A stretch of DNA of 64,000 bases from Hyphomicrobiales bacterium. GTDB lineage: Bacteria; Pseudomonadota; Alphaproteobacteria; Rhizobiales; Rhizobiaceae. This document shows positions 52,901 through 62,280 of the stretch, piece by piece. The stretch lies in assembly GCA_900468065.1 (NCBI GenBank), contig UBTA01000060.1:1-64000 (forward strand), in the 5' to 3' direction. Position numbers and translations under genes: made by a program. Under the pieces are notes generated by a model that saw only the letters and a program-made list of their open reading frames with translations, was not told the origin of the DNA and searched no databases. The first letter of the stretch is position 1. Each line of letters opens with the position of its first letter.

Positions 52901-54015
52901 TGCTCAACAATCGGAAGTGGGTTTTCGATGAAGTCCACCCCCAATACACTATTGGGCTCGTCGCCATCGAGCGGGGCGTGCCCTCCGGGAAATCGATAGG
53001 ATTGCGCGGTCCCTTTGCTAACCTAGACACATTTCAGCGAGGCCATGAAGCCGAGCCCGCGCGCTTTGCACCCGCAGACATGCTTTCTTGGAACGACACT
53101 GCGTCACTGCCGCTGCTCCCAACTGAGCAATCGCTTGAAGTCTTCGCACAACTTCGCAAGGCGCCCAGGCTCGACATCAATGACGGAGTGAGTTGGCGGG
53201 CCCGACCTGACGCTGAATTGCACGCGACTGCCCAGAAGCCGCTCATGGTGCTTCACAAGGAACAACCGAAAGGCTATTGGCCGGTATTCAAGGGCGAAAG
53301 CTTCGACTTATGGGAGCCGGATCGCGGTCCTGAAACCTACTATGCCTGGGCCGAACCGGCTGCCGCGTTGAACTGGCTCTACGGAAAGCGGCTGCGTTCT
53401 GGAGGATCAGCGAGAGACAGTGTGCATGGCGAATTTTCCCTGAATTACCGGCAGGACCGTCACACCCTAGCGCCCCGTAAACCTCGGATTGCCGTTCGCG
53501 ATATTAGTCGGGCGACAGATACCAGGACCCTCCGTGTTGCTTTGGTACCGGGTGAAGTTTTCCTAGCGAACACAGCTCCGCATGTGATGTGGCCTCGCGG
53601 TGACGAACTCGACGAAGCATTCTTGCTTGGGGTTCTGAGTTCACGCCCGCTGGATTGGTATGCGCGACGCTATGTCGAGACCCACGTAAATTACTTCGTA
53701 TTCAACCCTCTTCCGATACCCCGCCCAAATCGTGAAAACGCATTATGGGCGCGCACTGTCGCGTTGGCCGGCAGACTTGCCGCGCAGGATCAGCGCTTCG
53801 CGGACTGGGCGGAAAGAGTGGGTGTCGAGCTAGGCCCGCTTTCCCCACAAGCAAAGCAGGAGATGATCGACGAGCTCGACGCGGTGGTTGCTCATCTCTA
53901 TGGCCTTTCCGAAGACCAGCTCCGACACATTTTCGAGACGTTTCACGAAGGTTGGGCGTGGGAAGAACGCTTTGCCGCCGTGCAGGGCTATTTTCAACAG
54001 TGGATCAATAATTGA
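49993..54015 (+). CDS. Large adenine-specific DNA methyltransferase, Type IIG / PglX-like
   Basis: A 1340-residue protein. The methyltransferase core has the AdoMet motif ADIAMGSGHFLVAAVDRI (near 586-603), YGVDLNPLSVELARLAIW (near 660) and the catalytic motif NPPW in LLGNPPWQE (near 841), the order of gamma-class N6-adenine enzymes. The first 400 residues are of mixed structure with RDGRAWL and an FRLLFVAYAEDRDLLP block, as in Type IIG and PglX-like proteins. The last 350 residues carry a target-recognition-like region ending in HLYGLSEDQLRHIFETF. No clear N-terminal PD-(D/E)XK was seen. The ATG at 49993 is preferred over a GTG two codons earlier; its site is weak. It is the first gene of the methyltransferase-HNH/DGQHR-helicase operon. 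Confidence 0.88.
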   Translation: MLNFLEELARRPLNQSADGLTPYGVFIGPGQLGLEVAVYASATKPNSTTLLKAWKERRDGRSAPVLTVALRDGRAWLCGPSGESLPVYADKDAAAIERLCAAALKQPDRHAALLFLGQALPSLDTAAPGLRNEGLFALHELTTDAPTHPDWQGHLRRARAILQDGAEGQELLRRLGYSVERLDNVTQVLKGADRRLALAILLDRSEVPEAGSQKFGNLSPVSYALTKADQENLDWVLVTQGDRLRLYPTKGGVGVGRRGRSETYIEVQTTLLADEQLAFLPMLFSADALQPGGSVARLLDNSKRFAANLATRLRDRIYNDVMPLIAKGVAAARELKKPTADDLDLTYRMALTVLFRLLFVAYAEDRDLLPYRHSEAYRRRSLKQKAQELAEHAHALRPISTGTSHWTEVARVWNAISVGDSELSVPAYNGGLFTKDPAISAAGTQLAKIALPNEIFEPALKALLLSDVGEGLQPVDFRSLGVREFGTIYEGLLESELSVADQDLDLDRKGSYIPSKGRQTPIVSKGEIYLHDRSGARKASGSYFTKSFAVEHLLDRALVPALNDHLERVLAMNDADAADAFFDFRVADIAMGSGHFLVAAVDRIEKSFTDYLARPGAPGTGGIRNELGRLKVAAKAQLGDLADQMTFEDSQLLRRLIARRCIYGVDLNPLSVELARLAIWIHTFVPGLPLSVLDHNLVNGNALVGVGTVAEIREAFEATSTALFPVDADNLLGRAAQPLRRLANISDATMADVSHARDAIAEAKVAVADTKALCDIIAAQRLDPNIRYQFENWETDRDHIQKHPSRFAALTALEGLKAFHFPIAFPEVFLRKRSGFDVLLGNPPWQEATIEDHAFWARHFPGLRGLPQAELEHERAALRAARPDLAAQLDSEVDAMSKVRRALTSGAFPGMGTGDPDLYKAFMWRFWNLAVASGGRVGVVLPRSAFAAKGSELFRKEMFRHSGSIDLTMLLNNRKWVFDEVHPQYTIGLVAIERGVPSGKSIGLRGPFANLDTFQRGHEAEPARFAPADMLSWNDTASLPLLPTEQSLEVFAQLRKAPRLDINDGVSWRARPDAELHATAQKPLMVLHKEQPKGYWPVFKGESFDLWEPDRGPETYYAWAEPAAALNWLYGKRLRSGGSARDSVHGEFSLNYRQDRHTLAPRKPRIAVRDISRATDTRTLRVALVPGEVFLANTAPHVMWPRGDELDEAFLLGVLSSRPLDWYARRYVETHVNYFVFNPLPIPRPNRENALWARTVALAGRLAAQDQRFADWAERVGVELGPLSPQAKQEMIDELDAVVAHLYGLSEDQLRHIFETFHEGWAWEERFAAVQGYFQQWINN

Positions 54016-54036
54016 TCGATACTGCCCGGGGGGCAA

Positions 54037-55632
54037 ATGGCGTCACTTCATCTTAACAGCTTGACCAAAGACGAGCGTGCCACGCTGCAGAAGCAGCTTT
54101 GGGATCAACAGAGCGGCAAGTGCTTCATCTCCGGCAAGGAGATGACACTCGACCTCGATGAACTCGATATCGACCACATCATTCCTTCGCGGGATAATGG
54201 CAAGGACGACCCCAGCAATTTCGCGCTAACTCTCGCCAGCTACAACCGGTCCAAGCAAGCAGCCGATCTTCGTGTGGCTCGGGTTCTGGCGCGTTTCGAC
54301 CAAATCAGGGCGACAGCAGATAGTGACGACCGGGGCGCCAACCTTAATGATGTTCTGAAGGCGAGTGGCGGCGCAACCGGATCGCTAAGAGGCAAAATCC
54401 AGGACGAGCAGATTACCTACCTGGTTGGCAAGGACGACAAAGTCACCGTCCCGATTCATACCGACAAGCTTTCGGGAATGCGCTACTTTTTTGCGGTATT
54501 GCCAATCTCGGCTGTTCACCACGACGAAAAGATCAACCCCCGCCCAATCGGCGCCAACGTGCGTGGACTTGTTGAGGAATTTTTCAAGGGTAGACCGCAG
54601 CTTCAAATAGCACTCGGCTGGATCAGTTCGACGGACCTGCCAGAGGCGCGCGTCAATATCTTCGATGGACAGCACAAGGTCGCTGCACAAATTTTGCTTG
54701 GCGTATCGACACTCCCGGTACGGGTGTTCATCGACCCGAATTTCGACGTGTTGCTAACCGCAAATACCAATGCGGGCACCACATTACGTCAGGTAGCATT
54801 CGACAAGTCCGTACAGCGCCGCCTCGGTTCCGCAATGTTGCTCGACCGCATCGCGCGATACCGCAACGACAAGAGTCTACCGGAAGAAGACGAGAGCTTT
54901 TCCGAGAAGGCGCTCGTGGACCACTTCAAGGGCGACCAACGCGCGGTGACGCGCTACGTGCTCGACGGCATTCGCAATGCCATCACCTATTCGCCGGACA
55001 ACAAGTTGCGTGACTATATCGACAATGCTGGAAAAGGGCACGAAAAGCCTTTCTCATACAGCACCATCGAAAAGACGTTCTATTCGAAGTTTATCGGCTC
55101 CAGCATGCTGGAAACGCCATGGAATTACCGCAGTGACATTGGTGAAAACCCCCGAACGATCGAGGTCAGTCAAATCGTCCGCCTCATGAGCCTGATTGCC
55201 GACAAAGTCTATGTCGGAAAATATGATGAGGAGATCGGTACTGCCAAGCTGGAGAGCAAAGTGCAAAAAGGCGACGACGTTGCCGAAAAGCATTTGGCCG
55301 CATTCAGGATGGCCAAAGAAGAGATTGTCTATTGCTGGATCAGCTATATTGGCAAGATCATCGAGAACCACTTCTTGATGATGGGACGCGTGGTCGATAA
55401 CAAAAAGCTGTTTCAGTATCCGTTCCCCGAGCAACTTTGGACCAACATCGGATGTTTCATCGATAATCTGGCACGACTACCGATGTGGGTGAACCGCGAC
55501 GCCTCACTGACGATCTTCGGCGGCAAGCAGACCTATGGTTTTTGGCAAACCATTTTTGAATCGGGCAGCAGCCCAACCGGGCACAAGGCAATGCCTGCCG
55601 GGCTCAACATCATGGAAATGATAAAACCCTGA
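54037..55632 (+). CDS. HNH endonuclease fused to a DGQHR-like domain
   Basis: A 531-residue protein. An N-terminal HNH nuclease (residues 15-85) is seen as CFISGKEM, then DIDHIIPSRDNGKDDPSNF and YNRSK, with the DH, N and N/K metal-finger residues. After a linker, a DGQHR-like domain (about 120-300) carries NIFDGQHKVAAQI (near 206-218, K in place of R) and a downstream block with NTNAGTTLRQVAFDKS. The C-terminal 230 residues are helical and unassigned. HNH and DGQHR domains are each known in DNA-modification systems, but this fusion is unusual. It starts 21 bases after the methyltransferase and ends 7 bases before the helicase. Confidence 0.85.
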   Translation: MASLHLNSLTKDERATLQKQLWDQQSGKCFISGKEMTLDLDELDIDHIIPSRDNGKDDPSNFALTLASYNRSKQAADLRVARVLARFDQIRATADSDDRGANLNDVLKASGGATGSLRGKIQDEQITYLVGKDDKVTVPIHTDKLSGMRYFFAVLPISAVHHDEKINPRPIGANVRGLVEEFFKGRPQLQIALGWISSTDLPEARVNIFDGQHKVAAQILLGVSTLPVRVFIDPNFDVLLTANTNAGTTLRQVAFDKSVQRRLGSAMLLDRIARYRNDKSLPEEDESFSEKALVDHFKGDQRAVTRYVLDGIRNAITYSPDNKLRDYIDNAGKGHEKPFSYSTIEKTFYSKFIGSSMLETPWNYRSDIGENPRTIEVSQIVRLMSLIADKVYVGKYDEEIGTAKLESKVQKGDDVAEKHLAAFRMAKEEIVYCWISYIGKIIENHFLMMGRVVDNKKLFQYPFPEQLWTNIGCFIDNLARLPMWVNRDASLTIFGGKQTYGFWQTIFESGSSPTGHKAMPAGLNIMEMIKP

Positions 55633-55639
55633 GGTCTCA

Positions 55640-58600
55640 ATGAGCAATCCGGAGTTCGTCGATAATCTCGACGGGAATACCCTAGCGGCAGCGATCGAAA
55701 GAGTGCTTAGAGACGGCATTCCTTCACGCGATGGCAATCTTGGCGAAAGTCCTTTGCCCCCCGGACGCCTAGACATTGCGTCGGCCTTCTTCTCGCCAGC
55801 CGGGTTTGCTGAAATAGCCAAGGCATTAGACGGCCTCGAAAAGGTGAGGCTGATGATCGGAGCCGAGCCACCTTCAGAGGCCCTGCCGCCTCGTCGCAGA
55901 CTCGACGAGACCCCGGTGCAATTCGAGCGACGGTTATTGCGTGAAGGGCTCAACCAACTTGACGAGGGGTTGCGAGCGGAGCGTAATCGTTTTCCTTTCA
56001 CGTGGGCAGGGCGAGCGGCCCTAAAGAGTTTGATAGACGTCCTGAAGACCGGACGCATGGAAACACGTCGATATGAGCGGGCTTTCATGCACGCCAAGGC
56101 TTACATCTTCGCCCCGCGGACAGAAACCTATGGCGGTGCCGCCGGTGTTATTGCCGGTTCATCCAACCTGACCCGCGCTGGCGTTACGCATAATCTGGAA
56201 CTCAACCTTGGCCGATTTGATGATCCTGTCGTCGGGCAAGCGCAGGCTTGGTATGAGCGCCTCTGGGAGGAAGCGGTTCCTGTCGACCTGACCGAGTTGC
56301 TAGAGGAGGTGTTTGCAGAGTGGACACCCTTCGACATCTTTCTGCGCACCCTCTACCAGCTATATGGAAGCGAAGTCGAAGAGTTAGCGAAGATAGATCA
56401 GGGCTTGCCTCTAACCAGCTTCCAAAAGCATGGCGCTGCTCGCGCGCTGCGGCTGATCAATGAGACGGGTGGTGCCATTGTCGCCGACGAAGTCGGCTTG
56501 GGTAAGACCTTCATTGCGGGCGAAATTCTCAAACTCTACGTCGATCGCCGCCACCGCTGCCTTCTTGTCTGTCCCGCCCAACTTCGAGACTCCACCTGGA
56601 AGAAGTTCCGCAGCACGCACTTCCTAAATGACGTTGAGTGTGTGTCGTATGAGGAACTTGCGATTGACCGTCAACTGGCGATGGGTAATCCCGATCAGTT
56701 TCAGGACAAGTTACTACGACCTTTGCGCGAGTATCAGCTCGTGGTTGTCGATGAAGCGCATAACTATCGCAACCCTGACGCTTCAACGCGAGCCGCCGTA
56801 CTGCGCAAGCTGCTGTGGGGGCAGAGACGTGACGTGCTTTTGCTGACGGCAACCCCGGTCAACAACTCGCTCTGGGACCTCTATCACCTGATCCAGTTCT
56901 ACATGCGCCAGGACGCCTTCCTCGCGGAACGTGGCATTCTCTCGATCAAAGAGCGGTTCGACCAGGCGGCAAGAGAAGATCCATCCGCGCTGTCGCCCGA
57001 CCTCCTCTATCCGATCATCGACGCAACCACGGTCAAGCGCACGCGACAGTTCGTGAAGAAGCACTACAGCGGCGATCGTATCAAGCTGGCGGACGGGACG
57101 GAGGTGACTATCGTGTTCCCCGAGCCCCGCGCCATTACCGTGCGGTACGAGCTAACCGATCCTTTGCCCGAAATCTTTGATCTCTTAGAAGAATCGCTAG
57201 ACCCGGACCAGGGCAACGGTTCAATAACATTTGCACGCTACGTCCCCGATGCCTATCTGCGCGACGGCATGGAAGAGGACGTATTCGGTGACGAAGATGC
57301 CCGGGCGGCTGCGACGTTGGGGCTTCTTCGGTCCGGGCTATTGAAACGTTTCGAATCCTCCAGCTTTGCATTTGCCAAGACACTGGAAAAGATGATCAGC
57401 GAACACCGCACCTTTCTTGCGGCACTCGAACGGGGTCACGTCATCCGGACTGACTTGATCCGGGAGATTGCCGCGATTGACGATGACGATCTTGAAACTG
57501 TTCTGGCTGCAAGCGACCTAGCCGTCTCCGCAGGTCTTTACAAAGTTCGGGCGCTGCGAAATGCGGTAGAGACGGATCTTGGGAAACTGGAGGCATTGTC
57601 CGCAGCAGTTGTGAGGGTTACGCCGACGCAGGACCCCAAGCTGGCCGCCCTGATCAAGACACTCGTCGATATTGCTGCCGAAGCAACCGATGAGGCGACA
57701 AGCGACGATGACGCCCGGCAGAAGCGCAAGGTCCTAATATTCTCGTTCTTCGCGGACACAGTCCGGTATTTGCGTCAGCACTTAGAAGCGGAGATTGAAC
57801 GCAATCCGACACTGAGTGTTTTCCGAGGCCGGATCGTTGCCGTTGCCGGTAGCGTGGATGTGGAACCACTCCCAATCGGACGGCAAGCCGCTGTCGCGGG
57901 ATTTGCGCCGGTCTCCACAGAATCTGCCGGTGCCGAAGACCGCTTCGATATCCTACTGACGACAGACGTGCTTGCCGAGGGCGTAAACCTTCAGCAATGC
58001 CGGCACATCGTGAACTTTGATGTTCCATGGAACCCCATGCGTCTTGTCCAGCGGCACGGGCGCGTTGATCGCATTGGCAGTCCTCACCAGCGGGTGTTCC
58101 TAAGGACGATTTTCCCAGCGGATCGCCTCGATCAGTTGCTCAATTTAGAGCAACGGATCCTGCAGAAAATCGCCATGGCCGCCGCGAGCGTTGGCGTTGC
58201 GTCCCCGGTTCAGGGAGGCGCCGCTGGGAGCCAGGTATTTACCGAAACCCGCGCAGAAATCGAACGGCTTTTGCAGGAAGATGCCTCGCTTTTCGAGCGA
58301 GGTGCTGCTGGCGGGGCCGGGCAAACGGGCGAAGAATATCGCCAGACACTGAGAAAGGCGCTGGATCAGAACGCACATAGCCTCGAGCGCATGCCATTCG
58401 GTGCTGGTTCAAGCATGAGGCGAGGCGCTCGTCAGGGTGCGTTCTTTTGTGCCGTGATAGGCGATCGTACCTACTTGCGTTTTGTACCCACCTCGACCGA
58501 TTGGTTGCCGACGGATGAGCCCCTGTTCAGCGAGATCGGAACTTGTCTTAGGCTTATCGAATGTGATGAAACGACACCTCGGAATGTTTCGGACGCCTTG

Positions 58601-59041
58601 GACACCAGAATCTTCGACATATGGGAGGTCGCTAAGCAAGACATCCACGCATCATGGATGAGAGAAACCGACCCGGCCAACCTGCAGCCACGCGTCCGTC
58701 CACTTAATCAGCGCGTCGCGGAGTTTATCCGCGCCAACCGACCACCCGATGAAGACGGAAACCATGTGAATAATGCTCTCGATATCCTCGAAGCCCCATG
58801 GCCCCGGCGAGAGGAAATAATGCTGCGCGACTGGTATAACGATCCGGATCGCAACGGGTTGGATAAAGCGCGATCGCTGGTCGCACGGATTCGAGACACC
58901 GGGTTAGAGCCGTTCGTTCAACCGAAGCTCCTTCCACCCATCGAGCTGGATGACATCGAACTTGTTTGTTGGATGGGTATACAAGCGGAACCTTCACAGA
59001 TTGCTCCAGCGCACGTCGTTGTTAGATCAACTGAAGCTTGA
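55640..59041 (+). CDS. Phospholipase D-like nuclease fused to an SNF2-type helicase
   Basis: A 1133-residue protein. The N-terminal PLD-like domain has H-x-K in FMHAKAYIF (near 149-157) and the paired GSSNLTRAG (near 173). Superfamily 2 helicase motifs follow: I in ADEVGLGKTF (near 281-290), II in VVVDEAHNYR (near 368-377), III in LLLTATPVNN, and V/VI in LAEGVNLQQC and QRHGRVDRIGSP (near 800). This is the layout of PLD-helicase proteins from defence loci such as DISARM-related and other restriction-like systems. It probably moves along and cuts or remodels DNA marked as foreign. The ATG at 55640 has GAGG at about 5 bases; the gene is last in its operon. Confidence 0.92.
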   Translation: MSNPEFVDNLDGNTLAAAIERVLRDGIPSRDGNLGESPLPPGRLDIASAFFSPAGFAEIAKALDGLEKVRLMIGAEPPSEALPPRRRLDETPVQFERRLLREGLNQLDEGLRAERNRFPFTWAGRAALKSLIDVLKTGRMETRRYERAFMHAKAYIFAPRTETYGGAAGVIAGSSNLTRAGVTHNLELNLGRFDDPVVGQAQAWYERLWEEAVPVDLTELLEEVFAEWTPFDIFLRTLYQLYGSEVEELAKIDQGLPLTSFQKHGAARALRLINETGGAIVADEVGLGKTFIAGEILKLYVDRRHRCLLVCPAQLRDSTWKKFRSTHFLNDVECVSYEELAIDRQLAMGNPDQFQDKLLRPLREYQLVVVDEAHNYRNPDASTRAAVLRKLLWGQRRDVLLLTATPVNNSLWDLYHLIQFYMRQDAFLAERGILSIKERFDQAAREDPSALSPDLLYPIIDATTVKRTRQFVKKHYSGDRIKLADGTEVTIVFPEPRAITVRYELTDPLPEIFDLLEESLDPDQGNGSITFARYVPDAYLRDGMEEDVFGDEDARAAATLGLLRSGLLKRFESSSFAFAKTLEKMISEHRTFLAALERGHVIRTDLIREIAAIDDDDLETVLAASDLAVSAGLYKVRALRNAVETDLGKLEALSAAVVRVTPTQDPKLAALIKTLVDIAAEATDEATSDDDARQKRKVLIFSFFADTVRYLRQHLEAEIERNPTLSVFRGRIVAVAGSVDVEPLPIGRQAAVAGFAPVSTESAGAEDRFDILLTTDVLAEGVNLQQCRHIVNFDVPWNPMRLVQRHGRVDRIGSPHQRVFLRTIFPADRLDQLLNLEQRILQKIAMAAASVGVASPVQGGAAGSQVFTETRAEIERLLQEDASLFERGAAGGAGQTGEEYRQTLRKALDQNAHSLERMPFGAGSSMRRGARQGAFFCAVIGDRTYLRFVPTSTDWLPTDEPLFSEIGTCLRLIECDETTPRNVSDALDTRIFDIWEVAKQDIHASWMRETDPANLQPRVRPLNQRVAEFIRANRPPDEDGNHVNNALDILEAPWPRREEIMLRDWYNDPDRNGLDKARSLVARIRDTGLEPFVQPKLLPPIELDDIELVCWMGIQAEPSQIAPAHVVVRSTEA

Positions 59042-59133
59042 GTTGCCGAAACACACGAAGCACCGTGATAATTGGAGAGCGAAAAAACAGCGCTTGAGAA
59101 AACGGCAGAACGGGCTGTTGCGGTACTGCCTAT

Positions 59134-62100
59134 TTAGTTTGGGGCTAAACGGAATAGTGCCCCCACGATAGGCATATGGATCCAGAGTTCTGAGCAGCGT
59201 CGACCTGTGATTGCTTCCACTGCGCGTGCATAAGTAGCAAGCTGTGGCGCGTGGCGAACGGCTCGTTCTTCCCAAAGCTCGAAACGGCCGGGAAAGCTCT
59301 TGTGGTCGATAATAGCGAAATCAATACCGGTTTCGACTAACATATCGATGCGGCCCCTGAGAAGCTGATCGGCTGCGGGTGCCGTGACGGGCACTTCAGC
59401 AATGACGCTGCCCACCGGCCATCGGCCGAGGCGCCAGGTGGCCAGTCTTTCACTGGCGATAAGAGCATCACCCGCTTTAAAGCCGGTGACGTCCCAACGA
59501 GTAAGTATAGACAACGCGTCGGCTAGCCGCTGCTCTCGGTCGCGATCTGGATCATCGTAGCCGATGAAGGAATGAAGCGCTTCGCCCAATGCCGTGATAT
59601 CGGCGATCCCATCAATCGGGAGCCTTGCGCCGAGGTCAACCCTTTCGACGACCCTCCAGCTTCCACCTTTTACCTCGCTTGGTTTCAGGAACAGAGGCGG
59701 ACGGACCTTTGGTTCAGTCGCTCGAGTACGAATGAAGGTGGGCGGCCTGTCACGCTCCGTGGCCACCCCGCTCGTCGCCAGAGCCCTTATATCGACTGTG
59801 AAATTCTGGTCCCCAACCCCAAGCTGGTTATCGTCGTTCTGGGGAGAAACGACATGCGCTGCGGCCTCCGGCGTATTAAGCAGGCTCAGCCAATTGAGAG
59901 GACCTTTCGCTGGCGGAGCAAAGATCAGATAGTCCCGGGCTCGCGTGGCGCCAACATAGAGAAGCCTGGTGTCTTCCTCGACAGCGCGTTGCAATGCACG
60001 CCGCCCCATCTCCGAGTTCGCGACCTCTACATCGATCGCACTGCCTTTTCCGCTCTGACCATAAGGCCACGGCCAGTAGCGAATCCACCGCTCCGCCAAC
60101 GGGTTGCGCCAATCAAGCTCCCCGGTCGTCTCGGCGACGGGCTCGAACAGCCGCGCTTTCGATTCCCAGGAAAGTCCGGTCAAGATCGTCATTGGCCATT
60201 CAAGGCCTTTCGATCCGTGGTAGGTCATAACCTGGATCGCATCACTGGCAAGACTCGGAGGCCGCTTCGGCTCGGCCCCGTCGAGCGCAAGCAGGAGTCC
60301 TTGCAGTGTAGCCGGCGAGCCGGATGCGGCGCACTCTTCCTCATAGGCACGCGAGAAGCCGCGCAAGGCCTCCAGGTCGTCGAAGCGCATCGCGGTATCG
60401 CCCCAGATCTCGATATGGCTCAACAGTGCTGGCAACGCGAGTACGGCGTCAACCAGTTCGGCCGGCGTGAAATTGAGCAATTGATCCGCAAGCCTATCAA
60501 GCGCATCCGATATCGGCACTGCCGCCCGCAGCGCTGCGTTGGCATCATCAGAGGTAGCAGCCTGCAGCCATGCATCGGAGTCGGCGTTGTCGGCGAAGAA
60601 ACGGGCGAGTTCCGCGAGGGCAAGGCGATCCGTCGCGTCAGCCACGCGCCGACAAGCGGCGAGCACGAATTCGACATGGGGTGTACGCGCGAGTCCCGAT
60701 CGTTCAACTGCCACCGGAAGACCAGCACGGCTAAGGGCACCGGCAAAACGTCCAACATCGGTATTGGAACGGCAGAGAATCGCGATATCGCCTGGCGTGA
60801 TTGGCCTGTGATTGCCATTGTCGTCTTCGACAAGCCAGTTGGCGGCCTCGGCCAGGCGTTGCCGGATACCCTCCGCGAGGGCCTGTGCCTGCTCATCAAC
60901 TCTACCGATCAGCCACCACCATCCGGCTGAAGGCTTGTCAAAGGCAGCGTCGGATCGCGCCGCATCCGAAAACGCATGCTGCGCCGCCGGCAGTCCCATC
61001 CGTTCGAAGACCGGCGTGAACATCGCATTGAAGAGATCGACCAGGCTTTTGCGGCTTCGCCAGGATTTAGACAGTACCGGATTGTCCTCGGGCTTTCCGC
61101 CGGCGCCGATAAATGCAGCCTGGGTCAGCTCGGTGTCGGCTCCGCGAAAGCCATAGATGGCCTGCTTCGGATCACCGACCCAGGTGCTCTCATCGACCAG
61201 TTCCCCAAGAAGCGTGAATACCGCGAGCTGCAGCGGGCTCGAGTCCTGGAACTCATCGACGAAGACACGGCTGACGCGTTCCTTGAGCCTCGCGGCCAAG
61301 TGAGGTGTCTTCAGAATTTCCAGAGCGAGAGCTTCCTGATCGGTGAAATCTAATAACCCACGCTCGGCCTTCCAATCCTGGTAGGCGGTCAACGCCTCGG
61401 CGGCGCAGTCGAACGTCTCAATGATGAACTGCTCGCATTCGGACCGAAGCCGCGGATGCTCGCTATGCCGTCCCGCCGCGGCGATCAGACGGGTCAGCGC
61501 CTGGTTATAAGGTTGCCCGTCCTTGGTAGGGGCGCATTTTACCTTGGTCAAACGCGCCCAAGTCGGCCAGCTCAACATTTCGCCGCGCAAAATACGCTCA
61601 TGCGCCGCTCTGATCGTGTCGACCGAATCCGCTCCCGTGCTGCTCACGACCGCCGGCCGCATGTCGACGGCATCGTTCAAGGCACTGGCCAATGCGGCAT
61701 CCAGATCCGCGTCGTCTGCCGCGGGAGGTGGAAAGCATGCCAGGAAGGTCTTGATTGATCGCTGCGCCGACGAGGCTAACTGGCCAGCCTCAATTCCGTT
61801 TGCCCGGGCGAGGGTCACGATACTGCGCACCGTCCGGCGCCAGTCAGGTGGTTCTCCCGTGCCCGGCGCACGAGGATCATTGTAGCCGAAGTGGTCCGCG
61901 AGTTCGTTCAGGATCTCGGCTCGGGCTGCGATTGCCGCATCTGCCGCCACGCTGAACACCAGCGACATGTTGGATTCGCCGATGACGTTGGTCGACGGCG
62001 AACGCCCGAGGTCGATGGAAAACTCGTTGACAATCTGGCTGCAGACCGCGTTCACAGTGCCGAAGCGCGCACCCAACAACTGGGCAGCGGCATCCGCCTT

Positions 62101-62280
62101 GCCTTGCTCGAACAGTTTGGCTCGGGCGCGTTCGACAAGTTCATCTGCCGCCTTGATGGTGAACGTCGTCGCGAGGATCTGTTCGGGCGTGCGCACCAGG
62201 ACCTCATCGGCGATGTCATTGACGATCCTCGTCGTCTTTCCAGCGCCAGCGGCGGCGGTAATGGTCGTCAGTCGCGACAT
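59134..62280 (-). CDS. UvrD/AddA-like helicase-nuclease
   Basis: A 1048-residue superfamily 1 helicase. Walker A AGAGKTT near the N-terminus, motif II VFVDEFQDSSPLQL (near 340), motif III WVGDPKQAIYGFRG, motif V VMTYHGSKGLEW and motif VI LLYVGATRARDYL are all present. The C-terminal 200 residues are PD-(D/E)XK-like, with RGRIDMLVE and FAIIDHKSF (near 985-1000). This is the AddA/RecB layout. The ATG at 62280 overlaps the stop of the preceding nuclease gene (TGATG). It is convergent with the methyltransferase operon, 92 bases between stops. As housekeeping AddAB is normally elsewhere in rhizobia, this is probably an accessory copy tied to defence. Confidence 0.9.
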   Translation of the reverse strand: MSRLTTITAAAGAGKTTRIVNDIADEVLVRTPEQILATTFTIKAADELVERARAKLFEQGKADAAAQLLGARFGTVNAVCSQIVNEFSIDLGRSPSTNVIGESNMSLVFSVAADAAIAARAEILNELADHFGYNDPRAPGTGEPPDWRRTVRSIVTLARANGIEAGQLASSAQRSIKTFLACFPPPAADDADLDAALASALNDAVDMRPAVVSSTGADSVDTIRAAHERILRGEMLSWPTWARLTKVKCAPTKDGQPYNQALTRLIAAAGRHSEHPRLRSECEQFIIETFDCAAEALTAYQDWKAERGLLDFTDQEALALEILKTPHLAARLKERVSRVFVDEFQDSSPLQLAVFTLLGELVDESTWVGDPKQAIYGFRGADTELTQAAFIGAGGKPEDNPVLSKSWRSRKSLVDLFNAMFTPVFERMGLPAAQHAFSDAARSDAAFDKPSAGWWWLIGRVDEQAQALAEGIRQRLAEAANWLVEDDNGNHRPITPGDIAILCRSNTDVGRFAGALSRAGLPVAVERSGLARTPHVEFVLAACRRVADATDRLALAELARFFADNADSDAWLQAATSDDANAALRAAVPISDALDRLADQLLNFTPAELVDAVLALPALLSHIEIWGDTAMRFDDLEALRGFSRAYEEECAASGSPATLQGLLLALDGAEPKRPPSLASDAIQVMTYHGSKGLEWPMTILTGLSWESKARLFEPVAETTGELDWRNPLAERWIRYWPWPYGQSGKGSAIDVEVANSEMGRRALQRAVEEDTRLLYVGATRARDYLIFAPPAKGPLNWLSLLNTPEAAAHVVSPQNDDNQLGVGDQNFTVDIRALATSGVATERDRPPTFIRTRATEPKVRPPLFLKPSEVKGGSWRVVERVDLGARLPIDGIADITALGEALHSFIGYDDPDRDREQRLADALSILTRWDVTGFKAGDALIASERLATWRLGRWPVGSVIAEVPVTAPAADQLLRGRIDMLVETGIDFAIIDHKSFPGRFELWEERAVRHAPQLATYARAVEAITGRRCSELWIHMPIVGALFRLAPN

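Noticed and set aside
49993-59041. Canonical DISARM or BREX system
   Set aside because: The methyltransferase and PLD-helicase parts recall DISARM and PglX, but DrmB (DUF1998), PglZ, BrxC and BrxL are absent and an HNH-DGQHR fusion is present.
59572-60930. Plus-strand open frame of 452 codons opposite the UvrD/AddA-like gene
   Set aside because: Antisense to clear helicase motifs and low-complexity in composition; not a gene.
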